Positions 47,471 through 55,934 of a stretch of 64,000 nucleotides of DNA are shown here, one piece after another; position 1 is the stretch's first letter, and every line of letters begins with the position of its first letter. The stretch is from Enterobacteriaceae bacterium UBA7338 (GTDB lineage: Bacteria; Pseudomonadota; Gammaproteobacteria; Enterobacterales; Enterobacteriaceae): positions 612,389 through 676,388 of the forward strand of contig DKPJ01000011.1 in NCBI GenBank assembly GCA_002480085.1, in the 5' to 3' direction. The position numbers and the translations under genes were made by a program. The notes under the pieces are model-generated. The model was not told the DNA's origin. It saw only the letters and a program-made list of their open reading frames with translations, and searched no databases.

Positions 47471-48967
47471 ATGAAAAACAGCAACAACAGCGCAGCAGAG
47501 CATCAGGCTGCAAAACGCCGCTGGCTTAACTCTCATGAAGAGGGTTACAAGCAGGCGATGGGTAACCGCCAGGTGCAGATGATCGCTATCGGCGGCGCGA
47601 TTGGTACCGGGTTATTTCTCGGTGCGGGCGCACGCCTGCAGATGGCAGGTCCCTCCCTCGCCATCGTCTATCTGGTGTGCGGCATCTTCTCTTTCTTTAT
47701 TCTGCGTGCGCTGGGCGAGCTGGTCCTGCATCGCCCCTCCAGCGGCAGCTTCGTCTCCTACGCCCGTGAGTTCCTCGGTGAGAAAGCCGCGTTTGTCGCC
47801 GGCTGGATGTACTTTATCAACTGGGCGATGACCGGCATCGTCGATATCACCGCCGTTGCGCTCTATATGCACTACTGGGGCGCGTTTGGCGACGTGCCGC
47901 AGTGGGTCTTTGCCCTTGGCGCGCTGGCGATCGTTGGCACCATGAACATGATCGGCGTGAAGTGGTTCGCCGAGATGGAGTTCTGGTTTGCGCTGGTTAA
48001 GGTACTGGCGATCGTGGTCTTCCTGGTCGTGGGCACCATCTTTCTCGGCACCGGTAAACCGCTGGATGGCGGTACTACCGGCTTCCACCTGATTACCGAT
48101 AACGGCGGGTTCTTCCCGCACGGCCTGCTGCCTGCGCTGGTGCTGGTGCAGGGCGTGGTCTTCGCCTTCGCCTCTATTGAGCTGGTGGGTACCGCGGCGG
48201 GCGAGTGTAAAGATCCGCAGACCATGGTACCGAAGGCGATCAACAGCGTGATCTGGCGTATTGGCCTGTTCTACGTTGGGTCCGTTGTCCTGCTGGTGCT
48301 GCTGCTGCCGTGGAACGCCTATCAGGCCGGGCAGAGTCCGTTCGTGACCTTCTTCAGCAAGCTGGGCGTGCCGTACATTGGCGACGTGATGAACATGGTG
48401 GTGCTGACCGCCGCGCTCTCCAGCCTGAACTCGGGTCTCTACTCCACGGGCCGTATTCTGCGCTCCATGTCGATGGGCGGCTCTGCGCCGAAGTTCATGT
48501 CCAAAATGAGCAAGCAGCATGTTCCCTACGCGGGCATCCTGGCGACGCTGGCGATCTACGTCTTTGGCGTAGTGCTGAACTATCTGGTTCCGGCCAGCGT
48601 CTTTGAGATCGTATTGAACGTAGCGGCGCTGGGCATTATCGCCTCGTGGGCCTTCATCGTGGTGTGCCAGATGCGCCTGCGTAAAGCCATTAAAGAGGGC
48701 AAAGCCGCTGACGTGAGCTTCAAGCTGCCGGGTGCGCCGGTGACCTCCTGGCTGACGCTGCTGTTCCTGCTGAGCGTGCTGGTGCTGATGGCGTTTGACT
48801 ATCCGAACGGGACCTACACCATTGCATCGCTTCCAGTGATTGCGGTCCTGCTGGTCGTGGGCTGGTATGCCGTGCGTAAGCGGGTATATGAGATCCAAAG
48901 CACCGCGCCGGTGCATGTGGAAGAGACGGCAGAAAGCGCCGTGCTGGTTGAGAAAACGTCCAGCTAA
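47471..48967 (+). CDS. ansP: AnsP, L-asparagine permease
   Basis: A 498-residue APC-family transporter with 12 membrane helices that imports L-asparagine by proton symport. It is colinear and highly similar to E. coli AnsP: RRWLNSHEEGYKQAMGNRQV near residues 17-36, then the APC consensus GGAIGTGLFLGAGARLQMAG and FRILRALGEL-like helix 2. ATG at 47471 gives the E. coli-type N-terminus; the frame is open 17 codons further up. The C-terminal tail is hydrophilic and variable. Confidence 0.95.
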   Translation: MKNSNNSAAEHQAAKRRWLNSHEEGYKQAMGNRQVQMIAIGGAIGTGLFLGAGARLQMAGPSLAIVYLVCGIFSFFILRALGELVLHRPSSGSFVSYAREFLGEKAAFVAGWMYFINWAMTGIVDITAVALYMHYWGAFGDVPQWVFALGALAIVGTMNMIGVKWFAEMEFWFALVKVLAIVVFLVVGTIFLGTGKPLDGGTTGFHLITDNGGFFPHGLLPALVLVQGVVFAFASIELVGTAAGECKDPQTMVPKAINSVIWRIGLFYVGSVVLLVLLLPWNAYQAGQSPFVTFFSKLGVPYIGDVMNMVVLTAALSSLNSGLYSTGRILRSMSMGGSAPKFMSKMSKQHVPYAGILATLAIYVFGVVLNYLVPASVFEIVLNVAALGIIASWAFIVVCQMRLRKAIKEGKAADVSFKLPGAPVTSWLTLLFLLSVLVLMAFDYPNGTYTIASLPVIAVLLVVGWYAVRKRVYEIQSTAPVHVEETAESAVLVEKTSS

Positions 48968-48991
48968 TCCTTGCATAACTCTGTTTTAAAC

Positions 48992-49022
48992 AATGCCCGG
49001 CAATCCTGTCGGGCATTTTTCA
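48992..49022 (+). terminator. Terminator after ansP
   Basis: AATGCCCG (48992-48999) and CGGGCATT (49010-49017) enclose a 10-base loop, followed by TTTCATT. It lies between the convergent ansP and yncE stops and may act in both directions, more strongly on the plus strand. Confidence 0.82.
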
Positions 49023-49029
49023 TTAATGC

Positions 49030-50091
49030 TTACAGCGTAATACGGATCACATCATCCGGATCGGTGGCTTCTTTCTCGCGGGTAGAGGCCTGCTTCACGC
49101 TCACGTACAGCGTTTTGCCATCGGCGGAGAGCGCCAGGCTGTTCGGGTAGGTCGGCGTATCGAAGCTCTTCACTACCTTATAACTTTTCGCATCGATAAC
49201 GCTCACCCTGCCCGCCTTGCGGTGGGTCACGTAGGCTTCGTTGCGGGCCGGGTTAAACAGCACGGCCAGCGACTCCGGCGCGGCAACCTTCGCCAGCACC
49301 TTGCCATCACGCAGATTGACTACCAGCACCTCAGCCTGCTTCGAGTCGGTAATGAACGCCCGCTGTCCGGCAGTGTCGAGGCTCAGGTTGAGATAGAAGT
49401 GCTCTTTGCCATCGTCAAGCACCTTCTGACGGGAGAGGATCTTATTGCTGGCGGTATCGATGGTAATCAGCTCGCCGTCGCCGTTGGTGGTGTAGAGGCG
49501 TTTCGCCACGGCATCGATCGCCAGCCCGGTGCTGAAGGTGCCCGTGCCGGTAATCGTATTTTTCAGCTTCAGCGTCTCGCCATCGACGGCCCAGATCACG
49601 CTCTCTTTGCCAATGCCGGTGATGTAAACGGTATTGGTGGTCTCATCCACCGCCAGCTCGCGCGGCTGTAACGGTCGCACCGTCTCAGAGCGCTTGCGAT
49701 CGTCCAGCACCAGACGGCCTTTTACTTCGCCAGTTTTCGCGTCAACGGCCGTCACCGCGCTGTTAGTGGTGTTGCCGAACCACAGCGTCTGGGTCTGATT
49801 ATTGATGGTTGCGCCGAACGGCTTCAGATCGTTGTGGATGGCCTGAGTGATATTCAGCGTAGCGGGATCGAGACGGTAGATCACCCCGCCCTTATCCATC
49901 TTACGGCTCTGGGTGGTAGCGACCCACAACGCATTCTCCTGCTGGCTGAAGGCCATTTCATATGCGCCCTTACCCACCGGCTTACGCAGCATCTCTTCCG
50001 CCGCGCTGGCGTTAAACGCCCCGGCCAGCAGCAGTGAACCGAGGAACAGTGAACCACGCAGGCGCGGCGAGCTTAATTGACGTAAAAACAT
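49030..50091 (-). CDS. yncE: YncE, periplasmic seven-bladed beta-propeller
   Basis: A 353-residue secreted protein, the same length as E. coli YncE, with a Sec signal peptide (LFLGSLLLAGAFNASA, cut near residue 30). The propeller repeats are evident: NNQTQTLWFGNTTNSAVTAV, VDETTNTVYITGIGKESVIW, IDAVAKRLYTTNGDGELITI, LFNPARNEAYVTHRKAGRVS and LALSADGKTLYVSVKQ. E. coli YncE is iron/Fur-repressed and binds DNA in vitro; its function is unknown. A Fur-like site lies 44 bp upstream. It is divergent from the PQQ receptor gene pqqU. Confidence 0.94.
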   Translation of the reverse strand: MFLRQLSSPRLRGSLFLGSLLLAGAFNASAAEEMLRKPVGKGAYEMAFSQQENALWVATTQSRKMDKGGVIYRLDPATLNITQAIHNDLKPFGATINNQTQTLWFGNTTNSAVTAVDAKTGEVKGRLVLDDRKRSETVRPLQPRELAVDETTNTVYITGIGKESVIWAVDGETLKLKNTITGTGTFSTGLAIDAVAKRLYTTNGDGELITIDTASNKILSRQKVLDDGKEHFYLNLSLDTAGQRAFITDSKQAEVLVVNLRDGKVLAKVAAPESLAVLFNPARNEAYVTHRKAGRVSVIDAKSYKVVKSFDTPTYPNSLALSADGKTLYVSVKQASTREKEATDPDDVIRITL

Positions 50092-50134
50092 GACGACTCC
50101 CTTTGATTAACTAAACCATTCGTATGTTACAAAT

Positions 50135-50153
50135 GCGAATAATAATCATTAAT
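50135..50153. promoter_or_regulatory. Fur box between yncE and pqqU
   Basis: GCGAATAATAATCATTAAT matches the 19-bp Fur consensus (GATAATGATAATCATTATC) at 14 positions. It lies 44 bp upstream of the yncE start, consistent with Fur repression of yncE reported in E. coli. Confidence 0.7.
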
Positions 50154-50276
50154 TGATGAAATGTAGAGTCTTTCTTGCGAGGTTGACCATAATCTCCATA
50201 ATTTCCCCATACACACTCTGATACATCACTTAACACTACGTGCCGTTATCGTTTTCATAATTTTTACAAAAACAGT

Positions 50277-50294
50277 AACATGTGCACACATGTT
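50277..50294. promoter_or_regulatory. Perfect palindrome upstream of pqqU
   Basis: AACATGTG and CACATGTT, 8-bp inverted arms separated by CA, end 35 bp before the pqqU start codon. It has no match to a Fur box. It could be an operator for the adjacent GntR-type regulator or another repressor; no regulator is known to me for this sequence. Confidence 0.5.
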
Positions 50295-50328
50295 CCATTT
50301 GGTTCGTTTTATTTAACCGGTTCCTTTA

Positions 50329-52437
50329 ATGAAAATCACTGCTATTACGCACGCTACACTTCCCCTACTGCTGCTGCCAGCCGCCTGCGGCTACGCCTTT
50401 GCCGCAGATGAACAGACCCTCATCGTCAGCGCCACGCCGCAAACCGTATCCGAACTGGATACGCCCGCTGCCGTCAGCGTGGTTAACGGGGAAGAGATGC
50501 GCCATGCTGCGCCACGAGTAAACCTCTCCGAGTCGCTGACCAGCGTGCCAGGATTGCAGATCCAAAACCGTCAGAACTACGCTCAGGATCTCCAGCTCTC
50601 TATGCGCGGCTTCGGCTCCCGCTCTACCTACGGCGTGCGCGGCATCCGCATGTATGTCGATGGCATCCCGGCGACCATGCCGGACGGCCAGGGTCAGACC
50701 TCCAATATCGATCTCAACAGCGTCGAGAGCGTTGAAGTCCTGCGGGGTCCCTTCTCTGCCCTGTACGGTAACGCCTCCGGCGGCGTGGTTAACGTCACCA
50801 CTGAAACTGGCCAGCAGCCGACAACCATCGAAGCCAGCAGCTACTACGGCAGCTACGGTAGCTGGCGCTACGGCCTGAAGGCCACTGGTGCGATGGGAGA
50901 CGGGACTCAGGCAGGCGACGTGGACTATACCGTCTCCTCTACCCGTTTCATCACCAGCGGCTACCGCGACCACAGCGGCGCGCGTAAAAACCTTGCTAAC
51001 GCCAAACTCGGCGTGCGCATTGATGACGTCAGCAAGCTGAGCCTGATCTTTAACAGCGTCGATATCAAAGCGGACGATCCGGGCGGCCTGACCGAGCAGG
51101 AGTGGAAGCAGGATCCGCACCAGGCCCCGCGCGCCGACCAGTACAATACCCGCAAGAGCATCAAGCAGACCCAGGCTGGCCTGCGCTACGAGCGCCAGCT
51201 GAGCGAGCAGGATGACCTGAGCGTGATGATGTACGCTGGCGAGCGTGAAACCACCCAGTATCAGTCGATTCCGCGTGCGCCGCAGCTTAATCCCACCCAT
51301 GCGGGCGGGGTGATCGACCTAAGCCGCCACTACCAGGGGATCGATACCCGCTGGACCCATCGTGGCGAGCTGCTGGTACCGGTGACCATTACCACCGGTC
51401 TCAACTACGAAAACATGAGTGAAAATCGTAAAGGCTTCGAGAACTTTGTGATGGATAACGGCACGCCGTCGTACGGGCAGAAAGGCGATCTGCGCCGCAA
51501 CGAGCGTAACCTGATGTGGAACGCCGATCCCTACATGCAGTCTCGCTGGCAGCTGACCGACAAGCTCTCGCTGGATGCCGGGGTACGCTACAGCTCGGTC
51601 TGGTTTGACTCCAACGACCACTACGTGACTGCCGCCAACGGCGACGACAGCGGTGAAGCGAGCTATCACGAGTGGCTCCCGGCGGGTGCGCTGAAGTATG
51701 CCGTGACCGACGCCTGGAACGTCTACGCCGCCGCAGGCCGTGGCTTCGAAACGCCGACCATCAACGAGCTGTCGTATCGTGCGAACAACCAGAGCGGCCT
51801 GAACTTTAACCTTCAGCCCTCTACCAACGACACCTATGAGATCGGCAGCAAGACCCGCGTCGGCAACGGCCTGTTCACCGCCGCGCTGTTCCAGACCATG
51901 ACCGATAACGAGATCGTGACCGATACCAGCAGCGGCGGACGTACCACCTATAAAAATGCCGGGAAAACCCGTCGTCAGGGTGCTGAGCTTTCTCTCGACC
52001 AGCAGTTTGCCGGCGACTGGCGGCTGAAGATGGCGTGGACCTATCTGGATGCCACCTACCGCACCAACGTCTGCGGGGATGACAACTGCAACGGTAACCG
52101 GATGCCGGGTATCGCCCGCAACATGGGCTTTGCCTCCCTTGGCTATGTGCCGGAGAGCGGCTGGTACGCGGGGGCTGATATGCGCTACATGAGCGACATT
52201 GAAGCTAACGATGAGAACACGGCGAAAGCGCCCTCCTATACTACCGTGGGTCTCAACACCGGGTATAAGTTCAACTACAACAACTGGATGCTGGATGTAT
52301 TTGGCCGGGTTGATAACCTGTTCGACAAAGAGTATGTCGGATCGGTGATCGTTAACGAATCAAATGGCCGCTACTACGAGCCTGCGCCGGGTCGTAACTA
52401 CGGCGTGGGTCTCTCTGTGGCGTACAGTTTTGAATAA
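50329..52437 (+). CDS. pqqU: PqqU (YncD), TonB-dependent PQQ receptor
   Basis: A 702-residue outer-membrane TonB-dependent receptor, strongly similar over its full length to E. coli YncD, shown to import the redox cofactor PQQ and renamed PqqU. Signal peptide to about residue 25 (GYAFA-ADEQT), TonB box-like EQTLIVSA, plug domain to about residue 150 (SRSTYGVRGIRMYVDGIPAT, VEVLRGPFSALYGNASGGVV), then a 22-strand barrel ending in Phe-Glu (VAYSFE). ATG at 50329 has a poor ribosome site. Two short positions differ from E. coli but no plug or barrel segment is missing. Confidence 0.95.
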   Translation: MKITAITHATLPLLLLPAACGYAFAADEQTLIVSATPQTVSELDTPAAVSVVNGEEMRHAAPRVNLSESLTSVPGLQIQNRQNYAQDLQLSMRGFGSRSTYGVRGIRMYVDGIPATMPDGQGQTSNIDLNSVESVEVLRGPFSALYGNASGGVVNVTTETGQQPTTIEASSYYGSYGSWRYGLKATGAMGDGTQAGDVDYTVSSTRFITSGYRDHSGARKNLANAKLGVRIDDVSKLSLIFNSVDIKADDPGGLTEQEWKQDPHQAPRADQYNTRKSIKQTQAGLRYERQLSEQDDLSVMMYAGERETTQYQSIPRAPQLNPTHAGGVIDLSRHYQGIDTRWTHRGELLVPVTITTGLNYENMSENRKGFENFVMDNGTPSYGQKGDLRRNERNLMWNADPYMQSRWQLTDKLSLDAGVRYSSVWFDSNDHYVTAANGDDSGEASYHEWLPAGALKYAVTDAWNVYAAAGRGFETPTINELSYRANNQSGLNFNLQPSTNDTYEIGSKTRVGNGLFTAALFQTMTDNEIVTDTSSGGRTTYKNAGKTRRQGAELSLDQQFAGDWRLKMAWTYLDATYRTNVCGDDNCNGNRMPGIARNMGFASLGYVPESGWYAGADMRYMSDIEANDENTAKAPSYTTVGLNTGYKFNYNNWMLDVFGRVDNLFDKEYVGSVIVNESNGRYYEPAPGRNYGVGLSVAYSFE

Positions 52438-52456
52438 AACGTAATCGTCTCTGCTG

Positions 52457-52490
52457 ATGCCCGGTAGCTTACGCTGTCGGGCATTTTTTA
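52457..52490 (+). terminator. Terminator after pqqU
   Basis: ATGCCCG (52457-52463) pairs with CGGGCAT (52478-52484) around a 14-base loop that can pair further, followed by TTTTTATTTT. It separates pqqU from the convergent mcbR-like gene. Confidence 0.87.
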
Positions 52491-52509
52491 TTTTAAGCGA
52501 TTATCAACA

Positions 52510-53181
52510 TTAAGAAGAGGGAATGTACTGCGGCTGAACGATCTTCACGCCCATATCAATAACGCAGAGAATAGAGTTCTGGCAAGCCTCACTGTCGCCT
52601 CTTTCCAGCGCCTCTAAGAGATCGGCATAGTCATGGTGACCCTTTGCCAGATCGTCTGAAATCGGATAGAGATAGTTAAAGCAGGGTCCAATACGTACCC
52701 ACAGCTGCTCAATCAATGAGAACAGCGTCGGCATTTCAGCACATTCGTAAAGGCGAAATCGAAAGGTGCGGTTAGCCTGCAGAGCCTGCTCCACGTTCCC
52801 ACCTACCCTGGATTCGTTAAAGGTATCCGCCAACAGCCGTAGCTCGCGCAGCTTATCCTCAGTCATTTTGCTACAGGCTGCGCTGACGGCCATTGATTCA
52901 AGCCGCTTACGAATTTCTGTAATTTCGATAAAGGTTTGCTGGCTCACTTCCGGAACCAAAAAAGCCTGCGCTGGAGTGGCATGCAGCGCGCCCGAGGAGA
53001 CCAAACGTAACAACGCCTCGCGTACGGGGGTAATACTGGTTCCGAGCTGGTCCGCAATTTCTTTTGTAATCAGCCGTGCGCCAGGCTTGAGCGCACCGAC
53101 GATTAACGCATTTTTTAAACTAACTTCAACCTGCTGAGTGAGGCTCAGACGCTGCGCTTTTTCCAAATCAAGCATATTCAT
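52510..53181 (-). CDS. mcbR: McbR (YncC)-like GntR/FadR-family regulator
   Basis: A 223-residue GntR regulator of the FadR subgroup. Winged helix at residues about 15-75 (LKPGARLITKEIADQLGTSI, TPVREALLRLVSSGAL), then an all-helical FCD effector domain. It resembles E. coli McbR (LKPGARLITKNLAEQLGMSI, TPVREALLRLVS), a regulator of colanic-acid-linked biofilm through mcbA (ybiM), and keeps the same neighbourhood, between yncD and curA. ATG at 53181 is within two bases of AGGA; an ATG two codons on (53175) has better spacing. An inverted repeat lies 33 bp upstream. Confidence 0.85.
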   Translation of the reverse strand: MNMLDLEKAQRLSLTQQVEVSLKNALIVGALKPGARLITKEIADQLGTSITPVREALLRLVSSGALHATPAQAFLVPEVSQQTFIEITEIRKRLESMAVSAACSKMTEDKLRELRLLADTFNESRVGGNVEQALQANRTFRFRLYECAEMPTLFSLIEQLWVRIGPCFNYLYPISDDLAKGHHDYADLLEALERGDSEACQNSILCVIDMGVKIVQPQYIPSS

Positions 53182-53213
53182 GTCCTGTCGAATACTTATT
53201 ACTTTTCACCCAA

Positions 53214-53235
53214 TCGTGTGATTATTCGCACACGA
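53214..53235. promoter_or_regulatory. Inverted repeat upstream of mcbR
   Basis: TCGTGTG and CACACGA, 7-bp arms with an 8-bp spacer, 33 bp before the mcbR start. The size and position suit an autoregulatory operator of a dimeric GntR protein. The binding partner is inferred. Confidence 0.5.
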
Positions 53236-53323
53236 ACCATAAGATATAGTAGGTATAGAGATGCCTGGTATTGGATTAACGCAAAACGTTAGAACTAAAA
53301 GTTATTAATTATGCATATTAATA

Positions 53324-53355
53324 TACATCAGCGAAACTTACGCTTCGCTGATGTA
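53324..53355. repeat. Perfect 12-bp inverted repeat between mcbR and curA
   Basis: TACATCAGCGAA and TTCGCTGATGTA are perfect inverted arms with an 8-base loop. Neither strand has a T-run directly after the stem, so it is not a standard intrinsic terminator. It lies 74 bp after the curA stop. It could be a processing or Rho-linked element, or a binding site. Confidence 0.6.
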
Positions 53356-53428
53356 GCTCTGCTTAATTAAAGACAATAATTAATAAAATTGCATGATTTT
53401 TTATTAAGCATTTTATTCCTGCTTAACT

Positions 53429-54466
53429 CTATTTCTCCGTGGCTACACGGATAACCACCTTGCCAAAGTTCTTACCCTCCAGCAGACCGATAAGTGCCTC
53501 TGGCGCATTTTCCAGCCCATCAACGATCTGCTCGCGATAGTGGATTTTGCCCTCCTGAACCCATTTACCCATCTCCTGCTGAAACTCGTCGATGCGATCG
53601 CCATAGTCCTGGGTAATAATAAATCCCTGCATCCGGATACGCTTTTTCAAAATCGTGCCCATCAGCAGCGGCAGGCGATCCGGTCCCGGCGGCAGGTCGG
53701 TGGCGTTATAGCCGCTGACCAGGCCACAGACCGGCACCCGGGCGGCGGTATTCAGCAGCGGCAGCACCGCATCGAACACTTTACCACCGACGTTTTCATA
53801 ATAGACATCAATCCCCTGCGGACAGGCGTTTTTAAGCTGTTCGGCAAAGTCATCGGCGTGATGATCGATACAGGCGTCAAAGCCCAGCGTCTCAACGGCG
53901 TGACGGCACTTCTCTTCGCCGCCTGCGACGCCAACTACCCGCAGGCCTTTGATCTTGCCAATCTGCCCGACCGTCGCCCCTACCGGACCGGTTGCCGCCG
54001 CGACCACCAGCGTCTCGCCTGACTTAGGCTGACCAATGTCCAACAGTCCCATGTAGGCAGTAAAACCGGGCATCCCCAACACACCCAACGCCCAGGAGGG
54101 ATGCTCCAGGCTCTTGTCCAGCTTGACCAGCCCTTCGCCGCTGGAGAGGGCATAAGCCTGCCAGCCGTCGTAGCCCAGCACCCAATCTCCTTCGGCATAG
54201 TCGGGATGCTCAGACGTCACCACCTGGCTCACCGTCCCGCCGCACATCACGTCGCCAATGTTAACCGGATCGGCATAGGATGGCTCATCGCTCATGCGCC
54301 CACGCATGTAGGGATCGAGAGAGAGATAGACGGTGCGCAGCAGCAGCTGGCCGGATTTTGGGGTGGGAATATCGCTCTCTTCAAGACGAAAGTTTTCAGC
54401 AACCGGCGCGCCATGCGGGCGGGAAGCCAGCAGCCACTGGCGGTTACGCTGTTGTTCTTGACTCAC
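53429..54466 (-). CDS. curA: CurA (YncB), NADPH-dependent curcumin/dihydrocurcumin reductase
   Basis: A 345-residue medium-chain (zinc-free) reductase, the same length as E. coli CurA and colinear with it. RNRQWLLASRPHGAPVAENF at residues 7-26, AAATGPVGATVGQIGKIKGL near 153-172, YYENVGGKVFDAVLPLLNTA, and LLEGKNFGKVVIRVA at the end. It reduces the double bonds of curcumin with NADPH; the native substrate is unknown. The start is GTG at 54466, with AAGGAG upstream; the TTG at 54481 overlaps that ribosome site and is not used. Confidence 0.95.
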   Translation of the reverse strand: MSQEQQRNRQWLLASRPHGAPVAENFRLEESDIPTPKSGQLLLRTVYLSLDPYMRGRMSDEPSYADPVNIGDVMCGGTVSQVVTSEHPDYAEGDWVLGYDGWQAYALSSGEGLVKLDKSLEHPSWALGVLGMPGFTAYMGLLDIGQPKSGETLVVAAATGPVGATVGQIGKIKGLRVVGVAGGEEKCRHAVETLGFDACIDHHADDFAEQLKNACPQGIDVYYENVGGKVFDAVLPLLNTAARVPVCGLVSGYNATDLPPGPDRLPLLMGTILKKRIRMQGFIITQDYGDRIDEFQQEMGKWVQEGKIHYREQIVDGLENAPEALIGLLEGKNFGKVVIRVATEK

Positions 54467-54644
54467 GGTAGTCTCCTTCAACGGTTAAACATCCTTTCAG
54501 CGTAGCGTCTTAACCCTCTCTTTGCTTTGACATTCTGCGTCATACTCTCCCGCAGCGAAACAGCATCGGCAAAGCGTTGATTTATCGCCTCTGTAATAGT
54601 ATTCATATCAGACTATCCCGTGCATATTCTCTGAGGTTTTAAGC

Positions 54645-55163
54645 ATGACCATTCGCTACGCGGACAAAGACGACTGCGCCGCTATCGCCGCTATCTACAA
54701 TCACGCCGTCTTACACACCGCCGCTATCTGGAACGACCAGACCGTTGACGCTGACAACCGTATCGCCTGGTTTGAGGCCCGTACCCTGATGGGCTACCCG
54801 GTGCTGGTCAGCGAAGAGAGCGGGGAGATTACCGGCTATGCGGCCTTCGGCGACTGGCGCGCCTTCGACGGCTTCCGCCATACGGTTGAGCACTCGGTCT
54901 ATGTTCACCCGGACCATCAGGGGAAGGGCCTGGGCCAGGCGCTGATGGTCCGCCTGATTGAGGAGGCAAAACGCATTGGCAAGCATGTGATGGTCGCTGG
55001 GATTGAGTCGCAGAACGCGGCCTCTATTCATCTGCATGAGAAGCTGGGTTTTGTAACCACCGCCCAGATGCCGCAGGTCGGCACCAAATTTGGCCGCTGG
55101 CTTGACCTCACCTTTATGCAGCTGCAGCTGGACGATCGCAGCGAACCGGACGCTATCGCATGA
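54645..55163 (+). CDS. mnaT: MnaT (YncA), L-amino acid N-acetyltransferase
   Basis: A 172-residue GNAT enzyme nearly identical to E. coli MnaT, which N-acetylates methionine, its sulfoximine/sulfone and related amino acids. Motif A is HPDHQGKGLGQALMVRLIEE (residues about 86-105); IWNDQTVDADNRIAWFEART near 27-46 is family-typical. Start ATG at 54645. Its stop overlaps the ydcZ start by 4 bp (ATGA). Confidence 0.95.
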   Translation: MTIRYADKDDCAAIAAIYNHAVLHTAAIWNDQTVDADNRIAWFEARTLMGYPVLVSEESGEITGYAAFGDWRAFDGFRHTVEHSVYVHPDHQGKGLGQALMVRLIEEAKRIGKHVMVAGIESQNAASIHLHEKLGFVTTAQMPQVGTKFGRWLDLTFMQLQLDDRSEPDAIA

Positions 55164-55609
55164 ATTCGTCGTTGACGCTGCTATTCCTGGCAGCGGCGGG
55201 TATCGGGCTAGTAGTACAAAATACGCTGATGGTGCGCATTACCCAGTCCTCCTCCACCGTGTTGATTGCGATGCTGCTCAACTCGCTGGTGGGTATCGTT
55301 CTGTTTGTCTCCATTCTGCTAATGAAGTATGGCCTGGCCGGGTTTAGCGAGCTGGCGGCAACGGTGCGCTGGTGGACGCTGATCCCCGGCCTGCTCGGGT
55401 CGTTTTTTGTTTTTGCCAGCATTAGCGGCTATCAGTATGTGGGGGCGGCGACCACCATTGCGGTGCTGGTGGCTAGCCAGCTGATCGGCGGTCTGGTGAT
55501 GGATCTGCTGAAAAGCCACGGCGTACCCCTGCGGGCGCTGGTCGGCCCGGTGTGCGGGGCGGTGCTGCTGGTGATTGGCGCGTGGTTGGTCGCCAGACGC
55601 CAGTGGTAG
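55160..55609 (+). CDS. ydcZ: YdcZ, DMT-family inner membrane protein
   Basis: A 149-residue protein with five predicted helices (half-size DMT/EamA transporter), the same length as E. coli YdcZ, with the identical stretch IGLVVQNTLMVRIT. Half-size DMT proteins work as dimers; the substrate is unknown. ATG overlaps the mnaT stop, so the two are co-translated and may form an acetyl-amino acid production/export pair. Confidence 0.93.
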   Translation: MNSSLTLLFLAAAGIGLVVQNTLMVRITQSSSTVLIAMLLNSLVGIVLFVSILLMKYGLAGFSELAATVRWWTLIPGLLGSFFVFASISGYQYVGAATTIAVLVASQLIGGLVMDLLKSHGVPLRALVGPVCGAVLLVIGAWLVARRQW

Positions 55610-55615
55610 GTTAAT

Positions 55616-55672
55616 CACCCGGCGGCGCTATGCTTACCGTAGGCCGGGCAAGCGTCAGCGCCGCCCGGCGTT
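55616..55672. repeat. BIME between ydcZ and ydcY
   Basis: Two facing REP units: CACCCGGCGGCGCTATGCTT with TAGGCCGGGCAAGCG, then a GCGCCGCCCGGCG arm. It fills the gap between the convergent ydcZ and ydcY stops. Confidence 0.85.
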
Positions 55673-55683
55673 TAACACATGGC

Positions 55684-55917
55684 TTAGAGGATAGTGCCGT
55701 CTTTGGTCAGCCGCTCGTGGCGCGCCTCCAGATCTTCCTTGTGGTGCCGTCCATGGTGGGCGATGGCGTTGCGCAGGCGCTGCTGCTGGGCGTAGCGATC
55801 CTCCCGGCTCAGCTCTGCGTCATCGCTGAGCGCGACCAGCAGCTCGTTCATATTCGCAATCACGCTCTCCTTGATAACGGCATCTACGCGCGCGACAACT
55901 TCTTCCAAATGCGACAT
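55684..55917 (-). CDS. ydcY: YdcY (DUF2526)
   Basis: A 77-residue soluble, charged helical protein, the same length as E. coli YdcY and nearly identical: MSHLEEVVARVDAVIKESVI, ALSDDAELSREDRYAQQQRL, AIAHHGRHHKEDLEARHERL. No function is known. ATG at 55917 with GGAGAGG upstream. It follows the DppA-like gene by 17 bp on the same strand and may be read from its promoter. Confidence 0.94.
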   Translation of the reverse strand: MSHLEEVVARVDAVIKESVIANMNELLVALSDDAELSREDRYAQQQRLRNAIAHHGRHHKEDLEARHERLTKDGTIL

Positions 55918-55934
55918 ATCCTCTCCTGTGTCTG

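Noticed and set aside
47612..48976. A 454-codon minus-strand frame opposite ansP
   Set aside because: Antisense shadow of the AnsP codons, rich in His/Arg/Gln and without a start region or domain.
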